From contig QWPB01000187.1 of assembly GCA_003671275.1 (NCBI GenBank), positions 1 through 33,963 of the forward strand: a stretch of 33,963 bases of DNA. Direction: 5' to 3'. The stretch comes from Planctomycetota bacterium (GTDB taxonomy: Bacteria; Planctomycetota; Planctomycetia; Planctomycetales; Planctomycetaceae). The notes beneath the pieces are model-generated. The model was not told the DNA's origin and made no database searches. It was given only the letters and a program-made list of their open reading frames with translations. A program made the translations under genes and the position numbers. Numbering within the stretch: position 1 is the stretch's first letter; the number at the start of each line of letters is the position of its first letter. This document shows positions 33,789 through 33,963 of the stretch, piece after piece.

Positions 33789-33963
33789 TCAGAGTGGCGA
33801 GGTGCCGTCCGCGAGTACTCGGAGAGTTCGTCGTCCGGCGGCGTCATAGATCATGGTCGCCCGGCCTGAAACGTTGTCTTGCAGGCTGGTGACTTGTTCG
33901 TTGCCATCATAGCCATATGTGATTCGACCGCCGTTGGGATCGAGTAAAGTCGCGCGATTGCCA
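33789..33963 (-). pseudogene. End of an RHS/YD-repeat coding sequence (partial, probably degenerate)
   Basis: The minus strand is open from the right edge to a TGA at 33791-33789, giving 57 residues that include LLDPNGGRITYGYDGNEQVTS and ATMIYDAAGRRTLRVLADGT. These are two YD repeats (YGYDxxxQVTSL, MIYDAAGRRT) of the RHS family, large exported or toxin-delivery proteins. Intact RHS proteins end with a core segment around DPxGRF and often a toxin tip. Here the chain stops directly after a repeat, and the next bases in the other frames do not continue it. It is therefore most likely the tail of a broken gene or an orphan fragment, but the main part lies beyond the window and a short intact protein cannot be excluded. 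Confidence 0.7.

Overview
The window looks like a chromosomal segment of a high-GC planctomycete. The basis is the set of families seen together: two DUF1501 Tat-exported proteins, a secreted sulfatase, a DUF4185 beta-propeller, DUF1802, a sigma-54 response regulator, a HisA-like paralog and RHS-repeat DNA. No rRNA, tRNA, CRISPR array, integrase or transposase gene was seen. Genus-level placement is not possible from sequence reading alone.

Layout. 1-3.8 kb (all minus): 5' part of a xylulokinase gene, a DUF1501 protein, and an RtcB-type RNA ligase. 4.1-7.6 kb (minus): a tight cluster of PP2C phosphatase, cytoplasmic-looking serine hydrolase (4-base ATGA overlap) and an A24 prepilin peptidase. 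7.8-11 kb (minus): exported DUF4185 propeller, exported Gly-rich protein, DUF1802 protein and a 77-residue small protein, interspersed with paired-hairpin repeats. 11-15.5 kb (minus): a likely operon of a TrhO-RluA type fusion, an ATP-grasp-like protein and an atypical aldehyde dehydrogenase, closed by a strong intrinsic terminator. 15.8-18.6 kb: a sigma-54 response regulator and a divergent unknown gene, with the same TGTCA-repeat motif in the gaps on both sides of the regulator. 18.6-22 kb: lipoyl synthase, sulfatase, HisA-like barrel.

22.2-23.5 kb is the most accessory-looking part: an AbiGi/DUF2971-like gene with visibly AT-richer DNA and a small unknown gene. 23.7-25.1 kb is a second DUF1501 gene. 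25.3-27.5 kb is groES-groEL (minus), with a degenerate copy of the interspersed repeat between the two genes. 27.7-29.8 kb is a MacB-like ABC exporter (ATPase plus FtsX-type permease, no adaptor visible). 30.1-33.5 kb (plus): lexA, a zinc-dependent dehydrogenase and purD. The right edge enters, on the minus strand, the end of an RHS/YD-repeat coding sequence that stops without the usual RHS core.

Themes: RNA maintenance (RtcB, TrhO-pseudouridine synthase fusion), stress and protein quality (GroESL, LexA), exported catabolic or surface proteins (DUF1501 x2, sulfatase, DUF4185), and small mobile or repeat DNA between genes. The candidates most worth a second look are the TrhO-RluA fusion operon, the AbiGi-like gene in its AT-rich patch, and the covarying paired-hairpin repeats.
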